Part shown: one piece after another, positions 44,484 through 52,951 of the stretch
Numbering within the stretch: position 1 is the first letter of the stretch
Layout: every line of letters starts with the position of its first letter
NCBI RefSeq assembly: GCF_000378345.1
Contig: NZ_KB899546.1
Coordinates: 313,523-377,522, forward strand
Direction: 5' to 3'
Length of the DNA stretch: 64,000 nt
Origin: Hirschia maritima DSM 19733
GTDB lineage: Bacteria; Pseudomonadota; Alphaproteobacteria; Caulobacterales; Hyphomonadaceae
Position numbers and translations under genes: made by a program
Notes under the pieces: generated by a model
What the model was told of the DNA's origin: nothing
Database searches by the model: none
Seen by the model: only the letters and a program-made list of their open reading frames with translations

Positions 44484-45080
44484 ATGTCTTGGAATAGTTT
44501 CACAAAAACTCTGGGGCTGTCTTGCTCCATTTTAGTTATGGCAGCGGCATGTTCACCGAAAGAAGATGCGTTGGGCGTTGAAAAAGCAACTGAGCATGCC
44601 ACACATGAAACGCATGATGACCACAGCGGACACGGTCAAGATGAGCACAAGTCTCATTCTCCAACAGTGAGCCAACCAGATGTGAGTATTGATGCATCCG
44701 TAATTCAAATTGAGAATGGCATAATCCGTCCCCCTTTGGGTGGCAAAACTATGACAGCTGGCTATTTCACAATCACACTCGGGCAAGATGATAAGATTGT
44801 CGCTGCAACGTCTGACATTGCTGAAAACATTGAATTGCACACGCATGAAATGAATGATGGCATGATGCAAATGCGCAAAGTTGAAGCGGTAGAAGTAAAA
44901 GCCGGTGTGCCGCTAGAATTTAAGCCCAAAGGCCTTCACTTAATGGTATTTGGTGTGGGTGAACTTAAAGAAGGTGAAACTGCTGATGTTGTGCTCAGTC
45001 TCGAGTCGGGTCGCACAGCAACTGCCCAGTTCACTATTGCTGTTCCAGATGTTTCAAAAGGCTCTGGACATAAACATTAA
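44484..45080 (+). CDS. PCu(A)C-type copper chaperone lipoprotein with His-rich segment
   Basis: Predicted periplasmic copper carrier. The signal peptide ends in lipobox MAAAC. A His-rich run (HATHETHDDHSGHGQDEHKSH, about 42-62) should bind metal. The PCu(A)C domain has the expected ligand set: H in LHTHEM, M in MMQM, and the later GLHLMVFG His-x-Met. An upstream ATG at 44472 overlaps the ribosome site GGAG, so ATG 44484 is chosen (198 residues). PCu(A)C proteins deliver Cu(I) to cytochrome oxidase CuA centres; no ScoI or oxidase gene is nearby. A strong terminator follows. Confidence 0.9.
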   Translation: MSWNSFTKTLGLSCSILVMAAACSPKEDALGVEKATEHATHETHDDHSGHGQDEHKSHSPTVSQPDVSIDASVIQIENGIIRPPLGGKTMTAGYFTITLGQDDKIVAATSDIAENIELHTHEMNDGMMQMRKVEAVEVKAGVPLEFKPKGLHLMVFGVGELKEGETADVVLSLESGRTATAQFTIAVPDVSKGSGHKH

Positions 45081-45112
45081 TGAAAAGTAAGTTTTCTTAA
45101 TGTTGCAAAATT

Positions 45113-45147
45113 GGTGCACTCACCTCAATCATATGAGTGCACCTTTA
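45113..45147 (+). terminator. Rho-independent terminator after the PCu(A)C gene
   Basis: GGTGCACTCA (45113-45122) pairs perfectly with TGAGTGCACC (45134-45143), a 10-bp stem with an 11-nt loop, followed by TTTATT. It closes the murJ-trpS-copper chaperone group. Confidence 0.85.
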
Positions 45148-45173
45148 TTGATAGTATTTAGGTAGATTTTTCT

Positions 45174-46136
45174 ATGAGTGTTCTTCAATTCAGTCGGAAG
45201 AGTGAAGTAACTGCTGAAGAACCTCCTGTTGTTGAAATAGAAAAGCCGATACCACTGAAAACTCGGACGGTAGAAGCTTTAAAACCTTCCAAACTACCCA
45301 AAATTATTCGTAATTATCTTATAGTTGCGTTTGTTGTACTTGCGGTGCTTGCTTATCCAATCATGATTTTTCAATCAAACAAGATTGGTGATGAATTGAG
45401 TTTCCCTGAATCTATCAATCAAAACTGGTCTTCTCCATGGGCAGGTGTAGGCACCAAATTGCTTGAACGAGAAGTTGACAAAAATGGCTGGGTGCCAGGC
45501 GCCCATGCTTGGATGCCTCAATCCCGATTGACAGCGATGCCTGTTTATCAAAATTCAATTGCTTATGCGATTGGAGATTTTGCGGAATTAGTCAATTATC
45601 AGATAGGTGGTGACTCTGATTCCGATCTGAACACCATTGCTTTATTGTTGTCGCAGGATATCACAACAGATGAAATTTATGCTGCGATTGAGGGACTCTC
45701 AAGTTATGATGGCGGCGTAAGACTACACCGCTATAATGACACTCTGACCGCACAAAGATATGCTGAACGTGTATCTTTAATGGCATCTTGGTTGCGGCAG
45801 TCATCCAGCGAATTGTCATCTATTGTAAATGCAGAAGATCGTAAAACCTTTGATCGCGCTGCAACTGAAGCCGTGTATCGCGCAAAAGCAAGAGCTTATA
45901 TGGCGCACAGATTTTTGTCCTTTATGCAGGCACCCGTAGGGCTTTCCATTAAAAATGAACATTCTGATGCTCTTGTTCAATTGGAAAAAGTAGCGCGCTT
46001 TAGTCCATTGTTTGTCGTTAATGGAAATGCAGATGGAATGTTGTTTTCTTCTCATCCCGCAACACTGAATCACTTTGTAGATGGAGCAGAAGCAGAGCTT
46101 CAAAAAGTAGTTAAAACAGTAGAGGCGCAATACTAA
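45174..46136 (+). CDS. DUF2333 family single-pass membrane protein
   Basis: A 320-residue protein with a cytoplasmic Pro/Glu-rich start (1-45), one hydrophobic helix (IVAFVVLAVLAYPIMIF, about 50-68) and a long extracytoplasmic domain. The REVDKNGWVPGAHAWMPQSRLTAMPVYQ segment and overall length match DUF2333. Function is not established. It stands alone after a terminator and before the universal stress protein gene (about 70 nt). The start has no strong ribosome site, but no alternative Met fits better. Confidence 0.78.
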   Translation: MSVLQFSRKSEVTAEEPPVVEIEKPIPLKTRTVEALKPSKLPKIIRNYLIVAFVVLAVLAYPIMIFQSNKIGDELSFPESINQNWSSPWAGVGTKLLEREVDKNGWVPGAHAWMPQSRLTAMPVYQNSIAYAIGDFAELVNYQIGGDSDSDLNTIALLLSQDITTDEIYAAIEGLSSYDGGVRLHRYNDTLTAQRYAERVSLMASWLRQSSSELSSIVNAEDRKTFDRAATEAVYRAKARAYMAHRFLSFMQAPVGLSIKNEHSDALVQLEKVARFSPLFVVNGNADGMLFSSHPATLNHFVDGAEAELQKVVKTVEAQY

Positions 46137-46209
46137 CTGTTTTTCTGCGGGATCGCTTTTTTTCAAAACCGTGTTAAATTCTCCAAAATATAAAAATCGG
46201 GGATGAACA

Positions 46210-46746
46210 ATGCCAACTGAAAGCGGACAGATGGATAGCGCATTGATGGAATGTGAGAAGACGACTGCTCTAACGCGTAAATTCCTGACTTTGGCTGATG
46301 ATACGCAAGAGTGTTATTCAGCGATTTTGTTTGCTGCTATGCGTGCAAAACGTGTGGGTGCTGGCCTTGTTATTTTGAAGGTCGTCCAAGTGTCTGGCAT
46401 GGGGCATTGGCGCGGTCTCGATGAGGATATGCGCACTGAAGCTATGGATAATGCACTTGCCGAAGTGAAATCTACAGCGCGAATGGTGAAAGAACGCGTC
46501 GATATAGATGCTGAAATTATCATCGAAGAAGGCAAACCCGAACAGGCCATTACCAAAGTTACCAATCAAGATAGTACGATCAAAGTCATTGTGTTGGGAT
46601 CTGGAGAGGGGAGAGCTGGACCGGGACCGCTGGTTTCAAGGATTGGTAAAGGCAAGTCCATCACCGACAGACATGTTGCCATCACCATTATTCCTGGTGG
46701 ATTAACTGATGCTCAACTGGATGAAATGGGTGGGGCTAACCACTAA
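46210..46746 (+). CDS. Universal stress protein (UspA family)
   Basis: A 178-residue cytoplasmic protein of the UspA fold. LTRKFLTLADDTQECYSAILFAAMRAKRVGAGLVILKVV is the first beta-alpha unit. The ATP-type motif appears as VIVLGSGEGRAGPGPLVSRIGKG, slightly altered from the usual G-x2-G-x9-G(S/T). GGGG lies eight bases before the ATG. Downstream 90 nt is nfuA. Its role is a general stress function; the ligand is unknown. Confidence 0.85.
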   Translation: MPTESGQMDSALMECEKTTALTRKFLTLADDTQECYSAILFAAMRAKRVGAGLVILKVVQVSGMGHWRGLDEDMRTEAMDNALAEVKSTARMVKERVDIDAEIIIEEGKPEQAITKVTNQDSTIKVIVLGSGEGRAGPGPLVSRIGKGKSITDRHVAITIIPGGLTDAQLDEMGGANH

Positions 46747-46836
46747 TATCCCACTGTCACAGTAGGAAAAGTATATTCCTCACTTGTTTTTGTGCGATAA
46801 AAGGGCCATTTGAATTTCCTAGAAGGAGATTTGCCT

Positions 46837-47409
46837 ATGTTTATTCAGACCGAAGCTACACCAAACCCCGAGACTTTGAAGTTTCTTCCCGGTCGTGAAG
46901 TATCTCCCAAAACCCCATATGAATTCTTGGATGAGAAAGAAGCAGCCGGGTCTCCTTTGGCAGCATTTTTGTTTACCTTGAAAGGCGTAAAGGCAGTTTT
47001 TCTTGGTGTGGACTTTGTGTCTCTAACAAAAACTGAAGATACAGATTGGGCAATACTTAAGCCGCAAGCGTTAGCCGCGATTATGGACCACTTTGTGTCT
47101 GGCATGCCTGTTATCGCCGATATGAGCGATCCTGAACCAGCAGAAGAAATAGTATATGAAGGCGAAACAGGGGAGATCGTAGCTGAAATCAAGGAATTGA
47201 TTGAAACGCGCGTACGTCCAGCTGTTGCCCAAGATGGTGGTGACATCATCTTTGAAAAGTTTGATGTAGATACGGGTGTTGTCACGTTGCAAATGCGGGG
47301 TGCGTGTGCGGGATGTCCTTCATCTACAATGACACTTAAAGGTGGCATCGAGAATATGCTTCGTCATTACGTACCCGAAGTCACGGCAGTTGAAGCGACA
47401 GCGATGTAA
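46837..47409 (+). CDS. Nfu-type Fe-S cluster scaffold/carrier
   Basis: Carries [4Fe-4S] clusters to target enzymes. It has an N-terminal Nfu domain (MFIQTEATPNPETLKFLPGR, about 1-90) and a C-terminal NifU-like domain with VRPAVAQDGGDI and the cluster-binding Cys pair in GACAGCPSS. 190 residues is usual. AAGGAGA before ATG 46837 excludes the upstream in-frame ATG at 46810. It is followed directly by tsaB. MiaB and Nth in this window are plausible clients (inference). Confidence 0.95.
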   Translation: MFIQTEATPNPETLKFLPGREVSPKTPYEFLDEKEAAGSPLAAFLFTLKGVKAVFLGVDFVSLTKTEDTDWAILKPQALAAIMDHFVSGMPVIADMSDPEPAEEIVYEGETGEIVAEIKELIETRVRPAVAQDGGDIIFEKFDVDTGVVTLQMRGACAGCPSSTMTLKGGIENMLRHYVPEVTAVEATAM

Positions 47410-47424
47410 GCGCTGATTTAGTGA

Positions 47425-48054
47425 ATGAGAATCCTAGCTTTAAATACTGTTGGTCCGACGTGCGAAGCGGGCGTTTGGGAAGATGATTCCCAATTGTCAC
47501 ACGTGCAAGAAGAAATGCGAAATGGGCATGACAAGCGGCTGCCTCTTCTAACAAAACAAGCTATTGAAGAGGCCAACATCGAGTTTTCTTCAATTGATCG
47601 TGTGGCCGTTGTAGCGGGACCGGGATCATTCACCGGAGTTCGTGTTGGGGTAGCATTCGCACGAGGATTGGGCGTTGCTTTGAATGTTCCTGTTGTCGGC
47701 ATTAACAGTTTAGAAGCTGCCTTACCGAAGGGCGTATCGGGAAAAGTTTTAATTGCGTTGCCGGCGCGCCGGCGTGAACCCGATTTAAGCTGGTGGGCGC
47801 AACTTTTTGATGGGGAACAAAAATTTGGTGACGCTCTGGAAGCGGACAGATCCCAAATGCAGGATTTGATCGCCGGTGCAAACCATGTTTTTGGTGAAGG
47901 ATTGTCTCCAATAGAAAATTTAAACTGGGGTGAGGCATCTCCTTTGCTCAGCCGCGTTGCAAATCGCGCTTATAACACTGTTGAGTTGGATCGCGCCGAT
48001 CCGCAATATGTACGTGCGCCAGATGCTGTACCGATGAAGAAAAGCGGTGACTAG
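47425..48054 (+). CDS. tsaB: tRNA threonylcarbamoyladenosine biosynthesis protein TsaB
   Basis: ASKHA-fold partner of TsaD in making the t6A37 tRNA modification. MRILALNTVGPTCEAGVWED is a slightly divergent TsaB start, and VAVVAGPGSFTGVRVGVAFARGL is the family signature. 209 residues is normal. The stop is 2 nt before the GTG of rimI, and the nfuA stop is 15 nt upstream. The short nfuA-tsaB-rimI spacing suggests one transcript. Confidence 0.95.
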   Translation: MRILALNTVGPTCEAGVWEDDSQLSHVQEEMRNGHDKRLPLLTKQAIEEANIEFSSIDRVAVVAGPGSFTGVRVGVAFARGLGVALNVPVVGINSLEAALPKGVSGKVLIALPARRREPDLSWWAQLFDGEQKFGDALEADRSQMQDLIAGANHVFGEGLSPIENLNWGEASPLLSRVANRAYNTVELDRADPQYVRAPDAVPMKKSGD

Positions 48055-48056
48055 CG

Positions 48057-48518
48057 GTGCGTAAATTACGGACGGTAGTTTCCAAAGATTTGACTAAATT
48101 AGCATCTATCCACGCTGCATCTTTTAAAAAAAATTGGGGCCAGGATGCGTTTGCTAAATTGCTCGAACAAACATCAAATGCAGCTTGGCTGATAGAAGAA
48201 GACGATGAAATTGCAGCTTTTATCGTTGTTATGTCCTCAGGCGATGATCTGGAAATTTTGACAATTGCAACTCACCCTGATCATCGGCGTAAGGGATTAG
48301 CCAAGCAATTATTGCTTGGTGTAGATGGAAAACAAGCTCTCGGATTAGATGGGAATTGGTTTTTAGAGGTGTCAGAAGAAAACCTTTCAGCGGTTCAATT
48401 TTATGAAAACTTGGGTTTTCTAAAACGTGGCGTGCGCAAAAATTACTACAAATTGGATGATGGAAGGCGTGTAGATGCATTGGTTTATGGTATTAAACTA
48501 GGTCATTTGGTCTGCTAG
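48057..48518 (+). CDS. rimI: RimI-like GNAT acetyltransferase
   Basis: Predicted N-terminal acetyltransferase of the RimI type (ribosomal protein S18 in E. coli). The GNAT acetyl-CoA site is ILTIATHPDHRRKGLAKQLL, and the C-terminal FLEVSEENLSAVQFYENLGF is typical RimI. The start is GTG at 48057. Next to tsaB, as in many bacteria. At 153 residues it is single-domain. Confidence 0.92.
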   Translation: MRKLRTVVSKDLTKLASIHAASFKKNWGQDAFAKLLEQTSNAAWLIEEDDEIAAFIVVMSSGDDLEILTIATHPDHRRKGLAKQLLLGVDGKQALGLDGNWFLEVSEENLSAVQFYENLGFLKRGVRKNYYKLDDGRRVDALVYGIKLGHLVC

Positions 48519-48620
48519 TTTGATTTATGGTAAATTTATCTGACTAGATTGCTTGGTCTTCCTCTGGACAATTTAGGGGGATGCAAGCATATCTGGGAAA
48601 ATACAAAGTGAGGTTATGAC

Positions 48621-49031
48621 ATGATTGAAAAACGCTGTATCGAAAAAGGTCTTCGTATGACGGAGCAGCGTCGTGTCATTGCGCGGGTTCTATCTGAGGC
48701 AAAAGATCACCCTGATGCTGAGGAACTTCATCGCCGTGCGGCATCCGTTGATGATAATATTTCACTGGCAACTGTTTATAGAACTGTGCGGTTGTTTGAA
48801 GAATATGACATCATTGAACGTTTGGATTTCCGCGATGGGCGCGCGCGCTATGAAGAGGCTGGCGCAGGTCACCACGATCATCTAATTGATGTAAAAAGCG
48901 GTGAAGTCATTGAATTTGTAGATGATGAAATTGAACGCCTGCAAGTGGAGATTGCCAAGAAGCTTGGTTACAAACTGGTTGACCACCGTTTGGAATTATA
49001 TGCTGTTCCATTGGACAGCAAAGACGATTAG
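48621..49031 (+). CDS. fur: Fur-family metal regulator (alphaproteobacterial type)
   Basis: Metalloregulator of the Fur family. The winged helix contains ISLATVYRTVRLFEEYDII. The regulatory metal site HHDH lies at 84-87. Where enteric Fur has the CxxC structural zinc pair right after HHDHLIC, this protein reads DHLIDVKSGE and has no Cys there, as in alphaproteobacterial Fur/Mur. It may therefore sense iron or manganese; which one is not decided here. 136 residues. The gene stands alone, with about 100 nt upstream and a terminator before miaB. Confidence 0.93.
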   Translation: MIEKRCIEKGLRMTEQRRVIARVLSEAKDHPDAEELHRRAASVDDNISLATVYRTVRLFEEYDIIERLDFRDGRARYEEAGAGHHDHLIDVKSGEVIEFVDDEIERLQVEIAKKLGYKLVDHRLELYAVPLDSKDD

Positions 49032-49089
49032 GAACAGTGTGCGCAGCTGTTAAGTGCTGTAAAGCAGACACATTTAAAAATTGAATCAC

Positions 49090-49119
49090 AAGGCGCTTGG
49101 AATCTCCTAGCGTCTTTTT
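49090..49119 (+). terminator. Terminator after fur
   Basis: AAGGCGCT (49090-49097) pairs with AGCGTCTT (49109-49116) with one G-T pair, then a T5 run. It ends about 25 nt before the miaB start, separating fur from miaB transcription. Confidence 0.75.
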
Positions 49120-49144
49120 GGGTTTTAAGGCATAACACGGCCCC

Positions 49145-50500
49145 ATGACTGAACACACACAAACACAAAGCCCTAAAAAGCTATTTATCAAAACTTATGG
49201 CTGCCAAATGAACGTATACGACTCTGATCGTATGAAAGATGTTCTGAAGCCACTTGGATACGCCCCGACAGACACGCCGGAAGGTGCAGATCTTGTTGTG
49301 CTGAACACGTGCCATATTCGTGAAAAGGCAACCGAGAAAGTGTTTTCTGAGCTGGGACAGCTTAAGCGTATGAAAGCTGATACTGGCGGTAAAATGACTA
49401 TCGCAGTCGCTGGTTGTGTTGCACAGGCTGAAGGGGCGGAGATAAAGCGCCGTCAACCCGCTGTGGATCTTGTGCTAGGGCCTCAGAGTTATCACAAATT
49501 ACCTGAGATGATCGCAAAGGTATCTCGCGAGACAGGTGATGTGCTTGAGACTGAATTTGATGTTCAGGAAAAATTCGACGCATTGCCGATTAAACGCGAA
49601 GTGGAAGGTAAGTCTGCTTTTGTGTCTATTCAGGAAGGGTGCGATAAATTTTGTACTTTCTGTGTAGTGCCTTACACACGCGGTGCAGAGTTTTCGCGTG
49701 ATGTCGACTCAATTATCGCTGAAGTTCGTGGATTGGCCTCACAAGGCGTTAAAGAGATTACCCTGTTAGGGCAAAATGTGAACGCATTCCATGGTGCTGC
49801 ACCATCTGGTGAAGAGGGTGAGTGGGGCCTTGGCCAACTTTTGCGTCATATGTCTAAAATCGGTGGTTTAGAACGCCTTCGTTTTACGACTTCGCACCCT
49901 AAAGATATGGATGATGATCTAATTTCTGCCTTTGGTGAGTTGGACGTTTTGATGCCTTATTTCCATCTGCCAGTGCAGGCGGGTTCAAATAAGATATTGA
50001 AATCGATGAACCGTAGTCATACGGCTGAATCTTACATCGAAACGATGAAAAAGGTGCGTGAGCAGCGTCCTGATATAGCTTTAGCTTCTGACTTTATAGT
50101 GGGCTTTCCGGGTGAGACCGATGAAGATTTTGAAGCTACGATGGATCTTGTACGTGAAGTGAAATATGCATCTGCTTATTCATTTAAATATTCAAAACGT
50201 CCTGGAACTCCAGGTGCGGAGATGTTTGGGCAAGTTGATGAAGCAGTTAAAGATGAACGTCTTCAACGTTTACAAGCGTTGATACGCGAGCAAACGAAAG
50301 AGTTCAATGAACAGCAAATAGGCCGCACCATTCCAGTTTTGTTTACCCACAATGGTAAGTTGGAAGGGCAGGCGCTTGGAAAATCGCCTTATATGCAATC
50401 AGTGCATGTTGAAAATGCTCAGAACTTAATTGGCGAGATAGTGGATGTTGAGATTGTAGGTGCTACACTTAGTTCACTAACTGGTATTTTAAAAAAGTAA
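49145..50500 (+). CDS. miaB: tRNA-2-methylthio-N6-dimethylallyladenosine synthase MiaB
   Basis: Radical-SAM methylthiotransferase acting on i6A37 of tRNA. The N-terminal cluster Cys are C20 (YGCQMN), C56 (NTCHIRE) and C91 (AGCVAQ). The radical-SAM cluster is C166-x3-C170-x2-C173 (EGCDKFCTFC). A C-terminal TRAM domain follows. 451 residues is normal. It starts a run of genes, miaB-phoH-ybeY-corC-lnt, each within about 20 nt of or overlapping the next. Confidence 0.97.
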   Translation: MTEHTQTQSPKKLFIKTYGCQMNVYDSDRMKDVLKPLGYAPTDTPEGADLVVLNTCHIREKATEKVFSELGQLKRMKADTGGKMTIAVAGCVAQAEGAEIKRRQPAVDLVLGPQSYHKLPEMIAKVSRETGDVLETEFDVQEKFDALPIKREVEGKSAFVSIQEGCDKFCTFCVVPYTRGAEFSRDVDSIIAEVRGLASQGVKEITLLGQNVNAFHGAAPSGEEGEWGLGQLLRHMSKIGGLERLRFTTSHPKDMDDDLISAFGELDVLMPYFHLPVQAGSNKILKSMNRSHTAESYIETMKKVREQRPDIALASDFIVGFPGETDEDFEATMDLVREVKYASAYSFKYSKRPGTPGAEMFGQVDEAVKDERLQRLQALIREQTKEFNEQQIGRTIPVLFTHNGKLEGQALGKSPYMQSVHVENAQNLIGEIVDVEIVGATLSSLTGILKK

Positions 50501-50515
50501 GAAGAGAAATAGCGC

Positions 50516-51532
50516 TTGAACACTAAAAAAACAGCTTCGAAAAATCGTTCTAAAACAGCCAACCGCACTTCGCGGGTATTCAAGTTAGAAGATAGTAAGC
50601 GTTTACGAGATTTATGTGGTCCGGCGCACCGAAACCTTCAAGTTTTAGAGCTGCAACTTGCTGATTTTGATATCAGTGTTGAAAGTCAGGGCGGAGAAAT
50701 ACGCATTGATGGTGAAGGGCAAGGGCCCGCTCTAGCCGAGCAGGCATTGATTGCGTTTGCCGACAGAGTAGAGGCTGGTGCTGATCCTTCTGGATTTGAA
50801 CTGGAAGGCGTTATTCGTCTTGTGCGTGATGATGCCTTGCCGGGCACTTCGGGTGGCGGTGAAATCATTGCTGGTCTAAATAAACCGGTGACACCTCAAA
50901 CTCCCGGACAACGAAGTTATCTAAAAAAACTCCGAGACGATGCCTCTGGTTTGGTATTTGGAACTGGACCAGCTGGAACTGGTAAAACATTTCTGGCTGT
51001 TGCTGTGGGTGCATCAGAACTAAAATCTGGCAAGAGAGAACGATTGATTGTCGCGCGGCCTGCGGTCGAGGCAGGTGAACAGCTCGGATTTCTTCCCGGT
51101 GCATTAGAGGAAAAAGTTGATCCATATATGCTCCCTATTTGGGATGCATTGAATGAACTTCTAGGTGCCAAAGAAGTAGAACGCCGTAAGGAGCGCAAAG
51201 AGATTGAAGTTGCACCACTTGCTTTCATGCGTGGACGAACTTTGAAAAATGCTTTTGTGATTATTGATGAAGCGCAAAATGCAACAATTCCACAAATGAA
51301 AATGGTGTTGACGCGTTTAGGGCGTGGTTCTCGCATGGTTGTGACCGGTGATCCCTCGCAAACTGATTTACCCGATCGTTCTCCGTCTGGGTTGGCCCAT
51401 GGTATGCGAATACTAAATGGTGTTGAGGGAGTGTCTCAAACGGCGCTGACTGCAAGCGATGTTGTGCGCCATGATCTCGTCGCGCGAATAGTGACAGCTT
51501 ATGACGATGATGAGAATAGCCGCAATGATTGA
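50516..51532 (+). CDS. phoH: PhoH-like ATPase
   Basis: Predicted cytoplasmic ATPase/helicase-like protein linked to RNA metabolism together with YbeY. Walker A GPAGTGKT at 151-158, Walker B-like FVIIDEAQN, and VVTGDPSQTDLP are typical. The start is TTG at 50516 with AGAAGAG upstream; the first 20 residues are basic. Its last codons overlap the ybeY start by 8 nt, indicating coupled translation. Confidence 0.94.
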   Translation: MNTKKTASKNRSKTANRTSRVFKLEDSKRLRDLCGPAHRNLQVLELQLADFDISVESQGGEIRIDGEGQGPALAEQALIAFADRVEAGADPSGFELEGVIRLVRDDALPGTSGGGEIIAGLNKPVTPQTPGQRSYLKKLRDDASGLVFGTGPAGTGKTFLAVAVGASELKSGKRERLIVARPAVEAGEQLGFLPGALEEKVDPYMLPIWDALNELLGAKEVERRKERKEIEVAPLAFMRGRTLKNAFVIIDEAQNATIPQMKMVLTRLGRGSRMVVTGDPSQTDLPDRSPSGLAHGMRILNGVEGVSQTALTASDVVRHDLVARIVTAYDDDENSRND

Positions 51533-52010
51533 TACGCCAACAGTGCTAACCATTGATCTTCGTATTGAAGACGAAAATTGGACAAGTGCTTTAGTTGATT
51601 GTGAGAAGGTCATCGAAAGCGCATTGGAAGCAGCAGCACAGAAAATGAACCAAAGTGGGTTGGTTGAAGTCCTGTTGACCAATGATGCTGAAATGCGAGA
51701 ATTAAACTCAAAATGGCGTGGTAAAGATACACCTACAGATGTTCTATCGTTTCCATCTGAAGGTGCTGATATGCCCGGCATGCAAACCTTTCTGGGCGAT
51801 TTGGCACTTGGCCTAGAGGTTGCAAAGACTGACGCAGACAAATTGGGGCGTGACTTTGAACTGCATGTCATGCATCTTCTAGTGCATGGCTTCTTGCATC
51901 TTTTAGGTTATGACCACATGTCTGAGGAAGAAGCGAAACACATGGAAGGGTTGGAGGCGCAAATTCTTGCACCACTTGGATTACCAGACCCATATGGAGA
52001 TGCGGCATAG
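51525..52010 (+). CDS. ybeY: Endoribonuclease YbeY
   Basis: Metal-dependent endoribonuclease needed for 16S rRNA 3' maturation and ribosome quality control. The zinc site is H-x3-H-x5-H in VHGFLHLLGYDH. LLTNDAEMRELNSKWRGKDTPTDVLSFP is the conserved core. The frame is open from 51501, but ATG 51525 (161 residues) gives the usual length and overlaps the phoH stop by 8 nt. corC starts 2 nt after its stop. Confidence 0.95.
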   Translation: MIDTPTVLTIDLRIEDENWTSALVDCEKVIESALEAAAQKMNQSGLVEVLLTNDAEMRELNSKWRGKDTPTDVLSFPSEGADMPGMQTFLGDLALGLEVAKTDADKLGRDFELHVMHLLVHGFLHLLGYDHMSEEEAKHMEGLEAQILAPLGLPDPYGDAA

Positions 52011-52012
52011 AC

Positions 52013-52933
52013 ATGCCCGAAGATGGATCGAGGATCGAGAAAAATAGCCGTAAGAATCGCGGGTTTTTCTCTAAATTAGGTAGTTTGTTTGCTGGCTCTG
52101 ACGGCGAAGCTGTTCAGAATGGACAGATTGAAGAAAATGTTTCTTCTGGTCCTTCAGCAAGTGAGATGCGCTTGCGGATAAGCGAGTTCGAAACATCCAC
52201 AGTCTCTGATGTGATGATTCCCCGAGTGGAGATCAAAGCTGTAGAAATAGAGACTACCGTAGAAGAATTACTGCAAATTTTTACGGAAGAACCACATTCG
52301 CGATTGCCAGTTTATCGAGAAGCGCTCGATGATCCGATAGGTTTTGTTCACATTAAAGACGTCGTTGCCGAAATTTCCAATGGTGGCGATGTAAACGGAA
52401 TGTATGGTGAGCAAATTCTTAGCAAGATTAAACGCGAAATTCTATTTGTGCCTGCCTCTATGCGTTTGCCGGACCTTCTTGTGAAAATGCAAACAAGCCG
52501 TATTCATCTAGCGCTTGTTGTCGATGAGTATGGTGGAACAGACGGGCTAGTGTCCATCGAAGACCTCGTTGAGCAAATTGTCGGTGACATCGAAGATGAG
52601 CATGATGAAGAAGAAGCTCATTTTGAGTTAAAGGCTGAAGGCGTTTGGGTTGCAGATGCGCGTGCGGAGATCGAAGATTTTGAGGAAGAAACAAAGCTTT
52701 CTCTTGCCCTTGCTGATTATGAAGACGAGATAGATACACTCGGTGGGCTTGTGTTTGCACTTGCTGGCCGTGTTCCCCAAAGAGGTGAAATAGTTCAACA
52801 CCCAGCAGATGTTGCTTTTGAAGTGATGGAAGCTGACCCAAGACGCATCAAAAAACTGAGAATACGTTGCGAAAATGGACATTCTCCTGCTACGACAGTG
52901 AAAATGAATGAAAACACCAAAGCTGTTGGCTAG
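52013..52933 (+). CDS. CorC/HlyC-type CBS-domain protein
   Basis: Soluble CBS-pair protein with a C-terminal transporter-associated CorC_HlyC domain. VSDVMIPRVEIKAVEIETTVEELLQ begins the first CBS, IHLALVVDEYGGTDGLVSIEDLVEQIVGDI the second, and LGGLVFALAGRVPQRGEIV the C-terminal domain. It lacks the N-terminal DUF21 membrane domain of larger relatives. The role in Mg/Co efflux or in supporting Lnt is unresolved. It sits between ybeY and lnt, a widely conserved order. Confidence 0.92.
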   Translation: MPEDGSRIEKNSRKNRGFFSKLGSLFAGSDGEAVQNGQIEENVSSGPSASEMRLRISEFETSTVSDVMIPRVEIKAVEIETTVEELLQIFTEEPHSRLPVYREALDDPIGFVHIKDVVAEISNGGDVNGMYGEQILSKIKREILFVPASMRLPDLLVKMQTSRIHLALVVDEYGGTDGLVSIEDLVEQIVGDIEDEHDEEEAHFELKAEGVWVADARAEIEDFEEETKLSLALADYEDEIDTLGGLVFALAGRVPQRGEIVQHPADVAFEVMEADPRRIKKLRIRCENGHSPATTVKMNENTKAVG

Positions 52934-52951
52934 GGTATAAGCGGGGTCACT

